From the NCBI GenBank assembly GCA_002070115.1, contig MWCO01000006.1, positions 62,001 through 126,000 of the forward strand: a stretch of 64,000 nucleotides of DNA, given 5' to 3'. This document shows positions 8,597 to 17,505 of the stretch, piece by piece. The notes beneath the pieces were generated by a model. It did no database searches, was not told the origin of the DNA, and saw nothing but the letters and a program-made list of their open reading frames with translations. How positions within the stretch are numbered: position 1 is the stretch's first letter; each line of letters starts with the position of its first letter. The stretch is from Deltaproteobacteria bacterium ADurb.Bin207. Lineage in GTDB: Bacteria > Myxococcota_A > Polyangia > Polyangiales > Polyangiaceae. Position numbers and translations under genes: made by a program.

Positions 8597-10057
8597 TCAG
8601 CGTTGCTGCCTGGAAGACGCGATCGCTTTTTCGTACACCGTTTCATAGCCTTTCGCCGAACGAAACCAGGAAAAATCCTGTCTCATAGCCCGGCGACGCA
8701 TCGTTTCGATATGGGTTCGTCGCTCCACCCAGGTGGATACGGCCCAGGCGAGGGTGTTGAGAAGCGATGGGGGATTGAGGTCGTAGAGTTTGAATCCAGT
8801 TCCTTGCCCCGTCGCTTCGTCGTAGTTGTCCACGGAGTCCTCGAGGCCACCGGTGGCGCGAACGATCGGCAGGGTACCGTACCGCAAGCTATACATTTGG
8901 TTCAGCCCACAAGGTTCGTAGCGCGATGGCATGACGAAAAAGTCGCAGCCGGCTTCGATGCGGTGGGCGAGGGCCGGATCGAATCCAAGCCATGCATGAA
9001 ATCGGTCAGGGCGCTGTCGTGAGGCCATTTCGAAAAAAGCTTCCGCGGGTGCATCGCCGGTGCCCAGCAACACCATCTGCACGTCCATGGATAGAAAGCG
9101 TCCAAGGGCATGAGCCAGCACGTCCAACCCCTTTTGATGGGTCAGACGTGTGACGAGTCCGAACAAGGGAACCTCCGGTCGTACGGCAAAACCTGCCTCT
9201 CGTTGCAAGACGGACTTGCAGATTGCCTTGCCCGACAGGTTATCCGCATCATAGGGCGATGGAATCCACGGGTCGATGGACGGGTTCCATGCCTTGTCAT
9301 CTATCCCGTTCAGGATACCCAACAGATCGGATGCGCGGGACCGCAACACACCATCGAGTCCGCATCCGAAAGCGGGGTGTTGGATCTCTTTCGCATACGT
9401 TGGGCTCACGGTCGTGAGCATGGAAGCGCCAAGGATGCCGCCTTTGAGCAGGTTGATCGCTCCGAAGTGCTCGAGGCTGTCGGCGCTGAGTTCTCGGGAA
9501 GGCAAACCGGTCAAGGCAAAATCATGCAACGGCGCGATGCCCTGGTATCCGACATTGTGCAAGGTAAATACCGTCGGCACAGGTTGGGATAAGTGCTTCG
9601 CAAACAGAATGGAAAGTGCCGTCGGCCAATCATTGGCATGAAGGACGTGAGGCGCGAAGCCGACATGGCGCGGCAGGTCGCAAGCGGCTCGACTCAACCA
9701 AGCGAAACGCAAAAGATTATCCTCGAAAGCGCCGCCTTTGGGTCCATACACACCCGATCGAGCATATAAATCCGGCTGATCGATCAAGTACAGAGGCACT
9801 CGTTCCGGCAGTTCCCCTTGCCAAACGCGAGCATCGAATACCGTATCGGCCAATCCAATTCGCAAAGACACCCCAATAGGATGCAAAGCGTCTCGATCCA
9901 CTTCGCCATACAAAGGCATCACGACCCGTATGTCGTAGCCCGCTCGACGAAGGGCAGCGGGCAAGGCCGAAGCGACATCTCCGAGCCCTCCTACTTGGGC
10001 GAAGGGCGTACATTCGGACGTTACGTACAAGATATTACGTTGGCTCATCGCGATCAT
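8597..10057 (-). CDS. glgA: Glycogen synthase (ADP-glucose type, GT5)
   Basis: A 486-residue GT5 glycogen/starch synthase that extends alpha-1,4-glucan from a nucleotide sugar. The N-terminal glucan and nucleotide loop reads QVGGLGDV (21-28), where many family members have KVGGLGDV. The C-terminal GT-B half has the donor-binding region FFVMPSRYEPCGLNQMYSLRYG followed by ATGGLEDSV. A second ATG at 10048 is an equally good start. It lies 70 bases after the GH57 branching enzyme in the same direction, so elongation and branching are probably co-expressed. No ADP-glucose pyrophosphorylase or phosphorylase gene is in the window. Confidence 0.93.
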   Translation of the reverse strand: MIAMSQRNILYVTSECTPFAQVGGLGDVASALPAALRRAGYDIRVVMPLYGEVDRDALHPIGVSLRIGLADTVFDARVWQGELPERVPLYLIDQPDLYARSGVYGPKGGAFEDNLLRFAWLSRAACDLPRHVGFAPHVLHANDWPTALSILFAKHLSQPVPTVFTLHNVGYQGIAPLHDFALTGLPSRELSADSLEHFGAINLLKGGILGASMLTTVSPTYAKEIQHPAFGCGLDGVLRSRASDLLGILNGIDDKAWNPSIDPWIPSPYDADNLSGKAICKSVLQREAGFAVRPEVPLFGLVTRLTHQKGLDVLAHALGRFLSMDVQMVLLGTGDAPAEAFFEMASRQRPDRFHAWLGFDPALAHRIEAGCDFFVMPSRYEPCGLNQMYSLRYGTLPIVRATGGLEDSVDNYDEATGQGTGFKLYDLNPPSLLNTLAWAVSTWVERRTHIETMRRRAMRQDFSWFRSAKGYETVYEKAIASSRQQR

Positions 10058-10127
10058 GAACGTCGCTGGAAGCGCTTCTCGAACCAGGCGAAGATTCCTT
10101 GGAAATAGCTTGTTTCGTATCTATCGA

Positions 10128-11711
10128 TCACGTTGCGAACACGCGGTAATCGAGGTTGGGGAAGAGATTGTCGCGACGTTCCACCTCAGCGAGATAATCT
10201 TCATCGATATCGCCATCTTCGAGGTTTTGGGTGAGTCGGTGGAATCGGTTGATATGGTCATTGGTACGCTGCGTGGCGTAAGCGACGGTGGTGCCACTTT
10301 TCATGATGAAAGCCCAATCGCTGGCTTGTGCGAGCATGAGTTCACGAGCGGCTTGATTGAGGACACGACGTTGCAAGTCGTCGGCCTGGGAGAAACGGCG
10401 GGCGAGTTCGACCATGCGTTCGCCCATTTTGTGAAGATGGCGATAAATCCACGCATTGGATTGGTTGCACCAATACTCGCCGTAGCCCCCCGCACCCCAG
10501 GAAGACATCGCTGGCGTTGCGACCTGATTGGTGGGATGCGCGTGCAAATAAGCACTGGGTGTGATGGGTGCGATCATGCCCTGATCGGTGTGGATTTTTC
10601 GCAACAGCATTTCGAGGAAGATGGGACCTTCGTACCACCAATGGCCAAATAGCTCGGCGTCATAAGGAGAAACGATGATGGGAGGCCGGTCCATCTGAGG
10701 ACGTAACGCGCGCACTTGTTGCTCTCGCTGTTCGAGAAAGTGCTGCGCATGCGCGTTGGCTCGCTGCCATGCCACATGCGGAACATACGGGTTTTTATTG
10801 TGCAAAGCGCCGTGGGTAATGGCGTGATACTTGACCCCCGTGAACGTCCGTATGCCATCGGGATGGATGTAGGGTCGCACGTATTCAATCGGCAGATCGA
10901 AACCGATGTCTCGATAAAAGTCTCGATAGTCCGGGTCACCCGGATACCCTTCCTTCGAACTCCACACCTGCCGCGAACTCGGAACGTCGCGACCAAAAGC
11001 AGCCACACCCGTGGGACAATAGATCGGGGCGTGAACGCCGTAGACCGGACGGCGATCGGCGAAGAGCAGTCCATGGGTATCCAGGAAAAAATAGCGGATA
11101 TTTTCTTCTCGCAGCAGTTCGTCCAAACCCGGCACGTATCCGCATTCCCCAAGCCACATTCCTTGCGTCCTGCGCCCAAAAGCACGTTCATATACATCCG
11201 CCGCCACATGCACCTGGGCTCGAATCGCCGCCCAATTTCGATCCATGAAAGGAATGAACGGATGGGTCGCCGTACACGTGATGACCTCCAGCTTCCCCGC
11301 ATCCTGCAACCCACGAAGCGGATGCACGAGATCGCCATCATAGCGTCGCCAATAGTCTCGGATTCGCACGAATCGATCCCGATACATCTGCGCAAGTCCG
11401 TGGAAACGACCGTCGTTACGGGTTCGATCCACCTCACTTTCCGCAAGCTCCACAAGCTTGTCGATCTTCGTCGCATACCGTTCTTTGAGAAGATCATCGG
11501 TGAGCATGCTCAACAGCGTGGGGCTCATCGAAAGGGTCAGACGATAGTCCACGTCATCGCGCAGCAGCCGTTCGAAAACGAGCAGCAACGGAACATACGT
11601 TTCCGTGATGGCCTCGAACAGCCATTCTTCTTCCATATAGGAAGGGGCCTCGGGATGACGCACGAACGGCAAGTGCGCGTGCAACACAAGCGCCAAATAC
11701 CCGTGTGCCAT
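10128..11711 (-). CDS. GH57-family 1,4-alpha-glucan branching enzyme
   Basis: A 527-residue GH57 enzyme matching the branching-enzyme group. It has HAH near the start (H12 and H14 from an upstream GTG), the nucleophile segment MWLGECGY with E190, and the acid segment SPYDAELFGHWW with D352. These positions fit the family closely (E183 and D354 in the well-studied archaeal enzyme, from memory). It transfers glucan pieces to make alpha-1,6 branches. I chose the ATG at 11711, which shares one base with the stop of the DUF4912 gene (TGATG). The three glycogen genes form an operon. Confidence 0.92.
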   Translation of the reverse strand: MAHGYLALVLHAHLPFVRHPEAPSYMEEEWLFEAITETYVPLLLVFERLLRDDVDYRLTLSMSPTLLSMLTDDLLKERYATKIDKLVELAESEVDRTRNDGRFHGLAQMYRDRFVRIRDYWRRYDGDLVHPLRGLQDAGKLEVITCTATHPFIPFMDRNWAAIRAQVHVAADVYERAFGRRTQGMWLGECGYVPGLDELLREENIRYFFLDTHGLLFADRRPVYGVHAPIYCPTGVAAFGRDVPSSRQVWSSKEGYPGDPDYRDFYRDIGFDLPIEYVRPYIHPDGIRTFTGVKYHAITHGALHNKNPYVPHVAWQRANAHAQHFLEQREQQVRALRPQMDRPPIIVSPYDAELFGHWWYEGPIFLEMLLRKIHTDQGMIAPITPSAYLHAHPTNQVATPAMSSWGAGGYGEYWCNQSNAWIYRHLHKMGERMVELARRFSQADDLQRRVLNQAARELMLAQASDWAFIMKSGTTVAYATQRTNDHINRFHRLTQNLEDGDIDEDYLAEVERRDNLFPNLDYRVFAT

Positions 11712-13636
11712 CACCCACCTCCCTTGGACGATTCGTTTTCGTCGTCATCATCAAGCGTGGCTGGGTAGGTAGCCTGCGCCACCCGTTCACTGGCACCCAC
11801 AGCCGTCCAGCTTCGATCGTCGAAGGCAAGCGCGTGGATTCCCAGTTCTGCCATCGAGACAGAATCGGAAATCGTATCTTGGGACGGTGGATGGGGCATG
11901 AGAGCAGATCCCAACGCTGTCTGTTCGCTTGCACCGGCAAAAGGAAGGGTAGGCTTGATGAATCGGGTCGATTCCCTCATGCCCAGAAGTTCACTGGCGC
12001 CGATCGAGCCACCGAGGTCGACCCACCATTTTCGTTTCTCTGACTCGCTCGCGCCCCCATAGTCATGAAGGAACGATTCGGATGCTTGCGCGAAGACTTC
12101 GGAAGCCTGCCATGACGACTCGCTGGCACCCATCCGCAGTTGCTCGCTGGCACCCATCCGCAGTTGCTCGCTGGCCCCGATAAAAACCCGTTCGCTGCCC
12201 TGTTCCAGAACCCATTCGGAAGCTCCCAGCCCGGCGAATTGCCATTCCGTAACACGCTCACTGGCACCCGCCAGACGCAGTTCACTAGCGCCAAGCCAGA
12301 TCCATTCCGAGCCTCCCAGCGCCAATTGCTCCTCGATGGCGTAGGAAATCCGTTCTGAACCTCCCAGTATCCAACGTTCGCTCGCGCCTTGCTCCACGTC
12401 TTGCCGCATCTCGGAAGCTCCAGTCCACGTACGCTCACGAACGAATCCTTCGTGCCAAATACGCTCCACGATGCTTTCCCAACGCTCCACCACGGATTCG
12501 ATCGTTTGCGCTCGATGCAGCCTCCAAGTTCCAAGAACCCGGCGAAAAGACGTTCCAAACGAGGCTCCGTGAATGACGATCTCCCAGGATCCAGCAGATT
12601 CCTTTTCGAAGCCACTATCCATATACGTATAGTCGACCCCGAGGAAACGAACGAGGACACGTCCGGGAGCCGCGCTATCTCCGGGATAGGGCGCCCAATC
12701 CCACGTGGTGAGCACTTGTTCACGCGACCAGGCCACGTTGTGAAGCGGACGAATCCACTCGAAAGCCCGCTCATCGCCTTGCCACTCTGTCCGCCAACTT
12801 TCGGTCATCCAGGGAATCGATGAACGCGGCGGCGTTATCTCGAATCGTCGAGACGCGCGCGAAAACCAACGAAATACTTTCCTCTCCGACCAGGTTCTCG
12901 ACTGTATTTCTTGGCGCTCCACATGCCGCTCCATGATCACACGGGTGGCGCCGGAAGACCGCGGATATGCGTCGGAATACGGAGGCTGAAGCGGGACGGG
13001 AATGTCCGGGGCCGGGCCCGAATAGCGCGATACATAGGCAGCGGAGGCCGGCAACGACGCCTGTTTCGATGGCTCGTCTTCGACCGTAAGCCACTCCACG
13101 GACACTTCTTCGACAGGACGCTTACGCGGGAAATCCGTACGACCCGAGCGAGCCATGGGCTGAAAATCACCCAGCCGCGACTTGATGCCCACCTCGACAT
13201 GACAACTCGAGCGAGGCTTACCCACATGCACGAACCAATCGCGAGTCGTACGCTCGATCGCAATATCGAAATAACTCAACGCATTGCAGCCATCGAAATC
13301 CCGCCCCGATGTGTCGTACACCCGCAAACAACACCACGTATCGTGGGCCCCACGACCAAGACGCTGCCGCGCCTGGTCGATCGCATCATCGGTGACTTCC
13401 CAGTAGACGTAGAGCCAGTCCGGATCGCGCGCCATCGCGGTGATGCGGTTTTCGCCATATCCCCAGGGAATGTCCTCGGATGGAAACCAACCATTGCCCA
13501 CACCCAGATCGAACTTGGCCTTGCCCGACGCGTGCGCACCACGATCCACATCATGATCCCGAGCCGGATGCGTACCGTTGTGCGAGGGCTCTTGACCCAC
13601 ACGTAAACCGTTAGGCTTGTTCCTGGTCATGGTCAC
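11711..13636 (-). CDS. DUF4912 protein with C-terminal GASE repeats
   Basis: A 641-residue protein. Residues about 48-185 form a DUF4912 domain (GWFPSEDIPWGYGENRITAM, then DPDWLYVYWEV). A Pro/Ser-rich linker and a Trp/Glu/Arg-rich middle (about 228-400) follow. Residues 406-617 carry 12 exact GASE motifs and five variants (GGSE, QASE, GSE), most often 8 residues apart. The tail is acidic (LDDDDENESSKGGG). There is no signal peptide or membrane helix. It is the first gene of the glycogen operon and is fused by stop/start overlap to the branching enzyme, so it probably acts on or around glycogen. That is inference from context. An ATG at 13630 is an alternative start. Confidence 0.85.
   Translation of the reverse strand: MTMTRNKPNGLRVGQEPSHNGTHPARDHDVDRGAHASGKAKFDLGVGNGWFPSEDIPWGYGENRITAMARDPDWLYVYWEVTDDAIDQARQRLGRGAHDTWCCLRVYDTSGRDFDGCNALSYFDIAIERTTRDWFVHVGKPRSSCHVEVGIKSRLGDFQPMARSGRTDFPRKRPVEEVSVEWLTVEDEPSKQASLPASAAYVSRYSGPAPDIPVPLQPPYSDAYPRSSGATRVIMERHVERQEIQSRTWSERKVFRWFSRASRRFEITPPRSSIPWMTESWRTEWQGDERAFEWIRPLHNVAWSREQVLTTWDWAPYPGDSAAPGRVLVRFLGVDYTYMDSGFEKESAGSWEIVIHGASFGTSFRRVLGTWRLHRAQTIESVVERWESIVERIWHEGFVRERTWTGASEMRQDVEQGASERWILGGSERISYAIEEQLALGGSEWIWLGASELRLAGASERVTEWQFAGLGASEWVLEQGSERVFIGASEQLRMGASEQLRMGASESSWQASEVFAQASESFLHDYGGASESEKRKWWVDLGGSIGASELLGMRESTRFIKPTLPFAGASEQTALGSALMPHPPSQDTISDSVSMAELGIHALAFDDRSWTAVGASERVAQATYPATLDDDDENESSKGGG
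11786..12421 (-). repeat. GASE repeat-coding region
   Basis: Codons for residues 406-617 of the DUF4912 protein. GASE starts at residues 406, 417, 449, 457, 471, 487, 495, 503, 528, 546, 568 and 614. Variants start at 425, 441, 479, 510 and 517. From 417 to 517 the steps are 8, 16, 8, 8, 14, 8, 8, 8, 8, 7 and 7, so the basic unit is an octad of the form G-A-S-E-x-hydrophobic-x-x. Confidence 0.9.
12119..12166 (-). repeat. Perfect 24-bp tandem repeat inside the GASE region
   Basis: Two identical 24-base units (12119-12142 and 12143-12166) each encode one octad, GASEQLRM. Identity at the DNA level, while the other octads differ, points to a recent duplication of one repeat unit. Confidence 0.9.
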
Positions 13637-13811
13637 TGCCTGCCGAAAGGATGCCGTCGCTTGGGTTTGCGCTCAGTGTAACTCTTTTCACCCACGACAA
13701 GCGCGGTAGAAGAGAAAACCGCGTTTGCTGGACTCCTCGAGTCGAAAAACGTGAAAGGATACCTCGGCACACCCTTTCCGCAGCATCCCCGCAAACCGTG
13801 GGGGGCTAGCA

Positions 13812-13845
13812 TGATAACCAATTGTTTTTATTAGATAAATTTATA
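13812..13845 (+). repeat. AT-rich dispersed element, copy 1
   Basis: TAAC at 13814-13817, four bases, then TGTTTTTAT; a second AT-rich stretch runs into the stop of the FG-GAP lipoprotein. The rest of the 212-base gap to the DUF4912 start shows nothing else clear. Confidence 0.5.
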
Positions 13846-13848
13846 TAT

Positions 13849-16101
13849 TCACTTGACACTCGGGCACGCCACTCCCCCCGCATGGGCGTCGTTGTTATCC
13901 TCCACGCATTCCATCATGCCCGCGGCCGCCGTGCTGCCATCCACCACCACATAAAACTGGAAGGGAGGCACATGATTCGCAGCTTCGAAAAGCACGCTGA
14001 CCACCTCGGATTGTCCAGGGAGCAAACTCTTGGTCGTGTATCCCTCCCCCACAAACACGCCTGACGCATCCGCGCCCAAGAAAAACTTCGCCTGCACGCC
14101 AGCCGGCACACCCAAGGAACCCGCGTTTTTTACCCGCGCCCGCAACTCCAGCCCCAGGGGGCACGAGGCCGACGACACCTCCAAATCCACCCGCAGATCC
14201 GGAGCATTGAATACACCAGCCCCCTGCGTGGACACACGATAGTTGTTGAACCCTACCGGCGGTTTCCAACTTGCCGGCTCGGGCTTCGGAAGCACGCCAT
14301 CGGCAAGAATATTCGTAATATGATAGGCATGCTGATTCCAGATTCGCCGCGTTCGCACCCATTTGTCGTTCGCATCCCCATAGACAAACACCCCGCGACG
14401 AGCTTTTTCGCTCATCCCATACCCTGGGCATGTTCCCGGACCATGATTCCGATCATTGGAAACCACCACGATCTCCGTCCGATTATCCCCATCCACATCC
14501 ACGATCACCGGATACTCGTGGATGGTCGCTGAACTCGATGCGGTTTCAAACAGCACGTCTCCGTTTTTCCCGCTGTAAACCCGCATATAGCACTCATCCC
14601 CATACACCACTTCCGCCGCCCCATCCCCCTCGAAGTCAAACACCGTGGAACCCGTCACATTCGACGACAAGTCTTGGGTCTCTTTCGACCATTTCACCGA
14701 TAGCGAAGGGGAAGGCTGGGATTCATACTCGAAAACGGCGTAAGCAGTGCCGTTGGCGGAGGCGATTTCCATTCTCCCGTCCCCATCGAAGTCAGCCACC
14801 GTGGGCGGACCACCCCGCCCGTTGCCAGGCATTTTTACCGTCGCCAGCATCTTTCCCGTGGCCGCATCGTGAACGCGTACCTGCCCTTGAGAAATCACGA
14901 TGAGTTCCGGCTTACCATCCTCATCGAGATCCGAAATCGCAGGATACCCATCGGACATCCCGTTTTCCCAGATCACGTCGCCCGTCACCGACCACGCCGC
15001 CGCACCCGTCACCACGTCCTGGTTTCCATCCCCATCCACATCGGCAATGATGCTCACCGCCCCATAATTCGCATCATTCGCCCCCGCTCGACCACGCCCT
15101 TGCCCCGATCGAACTCGCCCCTGCGCATCCAACACAACCCCACCCATCACGATCTCCGGCGAACCATCCCCATCCATATGAGCAATCGCCGTCGTTACGC
15201 TGTTCATCGCCTCGGTATACGGGGTCTGACCATCCGCCAATGTCGATCGCCAATACAACGATCCATCGGCTCGAAACGCAATGGCTCCGCCTCCCATTTT
15301 CGGTGCCACGATCTCCACCACCCCATCGCCATCCAAATCCGCCGCCGCTGGCGTTCCCCGAGGATTGACTTCATTGCCCGCAGCATACACGTCCGCCGAC
15401 GCATCCCATTTTTCGACCCCTGTCTTGCCATCGAGCGCTCGTAAGTACCCAGGGTTGTTGGATTCATACGTCTCGCTCGTGACGATGACCACATCCGGAA
15501 CGTTGTCTTGATCCAGATCCACAACCACAGGCATGTTGATGACTTGGTTGGCCGAAGGTTGGATCGTCGACCCGGTCCACGACCACTTCACGACCGGATT
15601 GAACGGCAAGGTAGGGGGACGGTATTCACATAAATCCTCGCCTGAAGGCTGAGGGAGACACCGACCCAGGGTAGGCTCACAAAACTCCCCCTCGTCACAA
15701 TCGTATGAGTCCTTGCACGACACACCGGGCGTCACACATTCATCCGAAAGACAGACGTCGCCTGCAGTACAGCAAGTCGTTGCGTCGACACCGCATCGAA
15801 TCCCCGAATCACAGGCAGGCATGCACGCGCCGTCCACACACTCTTGCCCCACCTCGCAGCAAACACCGTTCGTGCCGCAAAGAACGTTGGAAGGACATTC
15901 TTCTTCGAGGAATCCCCCGGTACCGCCCGCTCCTCCCATTCCTCCCGTCACGGCCCCCGCTCCCGTCCCGCCCTGCGCGGCCTCAACACCCCCGTCTGTC
16001 GTGGTGCCTCCTACTCCACCATTATCTTGTGCGCTGTCTTCACTGCCAGAACACGCCACCACCAACCCTACAGGAATGCAAAGCCAACCGATTTTTCGCA
16101 T
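13849..16101 (-). CDS. Cell-surface lipoprotein with FG-GAP/VCBS repeats and a CARDB-like domain
   Basis: A 750-residue protein with a lipoprotein signal (MRKIGWLCIPVGLVVAC, lipid Cys about 17) and a Gly/Thr/Ala-rich spacer. A Cys-rich segment follows (about 70-155) with CCEVGQEC and CCTAGDVC type pairs. Next comes a long series of calcium-loop-like repeats (DLDQDNVPDVVIV, DLDGDGVVEIVAP, DVDGDGNQDVVTG, DFDGDGRMEIASA, DVDGDNRTEIVVV), as in FG-GAP beta-propellers. The last part (about 635-735) resembles a CARDB adhesion domain. It probably sits on the outer membrane surface and binds calcium and a partner or glycan. It is divergent from the CapA-like gene. Confidence 0.85.
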   Translation of the reverse strand: MRKIGWLCIPVGLVVACSGSEDSAQDNGGVGGTTTDGGVEAAQGGTGAGAVTGGMGGAGGTGGFLEEECPSNVLCGTNGVCCEVGQECVDGACMPACDSGIRCGVDATTCCTAGDVCLSDECVTPGVSCKDSYDCDEGEFCEPTLGRCLPQPSGEDLCEYRPPTLPFNPVVKWSWTGSTIQPSANQVINMPVVVDLDQDNVPDVVIVTSETYESNNPGYLRALDGKTGVEKWDASADVYAAGNEVNPRGTPAAADLDGDGVVEIVAPKMGGGAIAFRADGSLYWRSTLADGQTPYTEAMNSVTTAIAHMDGDGSPEIVMGGVVLDAQGRVRSGQGRGRAGANDANYGAVSIIADVDGDGNQDVVTGAAAWSVTGDVIWENGMSDGYPAISDLDEDGKPELIVISQGQVRVHDAATGKMLATVKMPGNGRGGPPTVADFDGDGRMEIASANGTAYAVFEYESQPSPSLSVKWSKETQDLSSNVTGSTVFDFEGDGAAEVVYGDECYMRVYSGKNGDVLFETASSSATIHEYPVIVDVDGDNRTEIVVVSNDRNHGPGTCPGYGMSEKARRGVFVYGDANDKWVRTRRIWNQHAYHITNILADGVLPKPEPASWKPPVGFNNYRVSTQGAGVFNAPDLRVDLEVSSASCPLGLELRARVKNAGSLGVPAGVQAKFFLGADASGVFVGEGYTTKSLLPGQSEVVSVLFEAANHVPPFQFYVVVDGSTAAAGMMECVEDNNDAHAGGVACPSVK

Positions 16102-16193
16102 CTGGACAGTTTGACCCGCTCATCTGCGGTCGGTCAAGCGACAGCCGCGTTCGGTGGCTTCATCCGCCTTGGGAAAAGGCCCGAGGGAGCCTG

Positions 16194-16225
16194 TTATTCA
16201 TAAGTTATTTCAAATAGTTAGACAA
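16194..16225 (-). repeat. AT-rich dispersed element, copy 2
   Basis: Reading leftward: TAAC at 16220-16217, TATT, then TGAAATAAC. It lies between the divergent FG-GAP lipoprotein and CapA-like genes, pointing at the former about 95 bases before its ATG. Confidence 0.5.
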
Positions 16226-16296
16226 ATACCGAGCCCGGACTGGGGTCTCGTTGCCCCCGGCCAATCATTGCGTTTCGCCTCCATTCTGACAAGCTG

Positions 16297-17436
16297 ATGC
16301 CAACCATGCGAAGACCAATGCTATTTTTCATGCTGCTCGGGGCATTGGTTCATTGCGAGGAGAAAAAACAACCCCCGACTGCCTCCGCGCCCAGTGTTAC
16401 AACGCTCCCTGCCGCGTCTCTCAGCGCATCCGCCAGCGCCATCGCAGCCGTTGCCCAACCGCCTCGGCCCGTTGTCCTTGTCGCCGGCGGCGATATCGAT
16501 CTGTCTCGGAATACCGGCCAGCGCATTTTGAAAAATCCCGAGCTGAATCCCTTTTCCAACCTTCAATCCTGGCTGCGCGCCGCGGATATCCGCTTTGCCA
16601 ACCTCGAATCGCCGTTATGCGATCTCGGCGGGAAAACCGTTTCCGAACACAATCGCCTCATCTTCGCGGGCCCCCCTTCTGGAGCCGACGTTCTGGCGCG
16701 CGGCCATTTCGATATCGTATCCACTGCCAACAACCATATTTGGGACTTCGGAAAGCGCTGCCTCGAAGAGACCTTGTTTCATGTGAAGCGCGTGGGCATT
16801 CAAGCGGTGGGTACCGACGCGCAAGGCAAAGACCCGCTGCGGCCCGTCATCCTCGAGCGAAATGGGCAGCATTTCGCGTTTTTTGCGGTAACTGGTATTT
16901 TCAACCACGGTCGTCTGAGAGACCATGTGGCCAAACCCTATATCGCCGATGCCGATATGGGCGCGTTGTCCCAGCGTATCACTGAAGTGAAACCAAAGGT
17001 CGATTGGGTCATCGTCTCGGTGCATATCGGCGAGGAATATATTCACATTCCGATCGAAGCCACCCGTTACGCTCTCATCGGGGCCGCCCAGGCGGGCGCG
17101 GATCTGGTGCTCGGGCACCACAGCCACACGCCCCAACGTGTGGAATTTCATAAACAAATTCCGGTGGTGATGAGTCTTGGGAATTTCGTATTTCACCAGC
17201 ATCGCGACCACCCGTGGACCGGCTGGAGCTATCTCGCACGGGTAACCTTTCCCCCCAAAGGCCCCTTGACCATCGAAGCCTGCCCGTTTTTCATCTTCGA
17301 TGCCTCGCCCCAACCCCTCACGCAAGCTCAGCAGACCGCTTATTTCCAGCACTGGGATGCCATCTCCCGCGCCCCCAGGGCAGCCATTCGCGGCGCGCGT
17401 TCCGCCGACGGATGCGTAGCCCTGCTTTCGCCGTGA
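16297..17436 (+). CDS. CapA/PgsA-like metallophosphatase-fold protein, exported
   Basis: A 379-residue protein with an N-terminal hydrophobic signal ending GALVHCEE (possible lipid Cys at 20, though the lipobox is poor), an Ala/Ser-rich spacer, then a CapA domain. Conserved pieces are VAGGDIDLSRN, ADIRFANLESPL, DIVSTANNHIWDFG, VIVSVHIGEEY and ADLVLGHHSHTPQ. This is the order of metal-binding motifs in the poly-gamma-glutamate capsule CapA family, distant relatives of calcineurin-like phosphatases. No capB or capC gene is nearby, so a capsule role is not supported here. A catalytic role on a surface polymer or phosphoester is possible. Confidence 0.82.
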   Translation: MPTMRRPMLFFMLLGALVHCEEKKQPPTASAPSVTTLPAASLSASASAIAAVAQPPRPVVLVAGGDIDLSRNTGQRILKNPELNPFSNLQSWLRAADIRFANLESPLCDLGGKTVSEHNRLIFAGPPSGADVLARGHFDIVSTANNHIWDFGKRCLEETLFHVKRVGIQAVGTDAQGKDPLRPVILERNGQHFAFFAVTGIFNHGRLRDHVAKPYIADADMGALSQRITEVKPKVDWVIVSVHIGEEYIHIPIEATRYALIGAAQAGADLVLGHHSHTPQRVEFHKQIPVVMSLGNFVFHQHRDHPWTGWSYLARVTFPPKGPLTIEACPFFIFDASPQPLTQAQQTAYFQHWDAISRAPRAAIRGARSADGCVALLSP

Positions 17437-17505
17437 CTCATCGAAATACCCACCACCCACCGTGACTTGGCCGTTTGGACTTCCCGCGACTACGATTCAC
17501 TTTCG

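Noticed and set aside
10716-11768. 350-residue frame opposite the branching enzyme
   Set aside because: Its composition is that of a shadow and it overlaps a gene with clear catalytic motifs.
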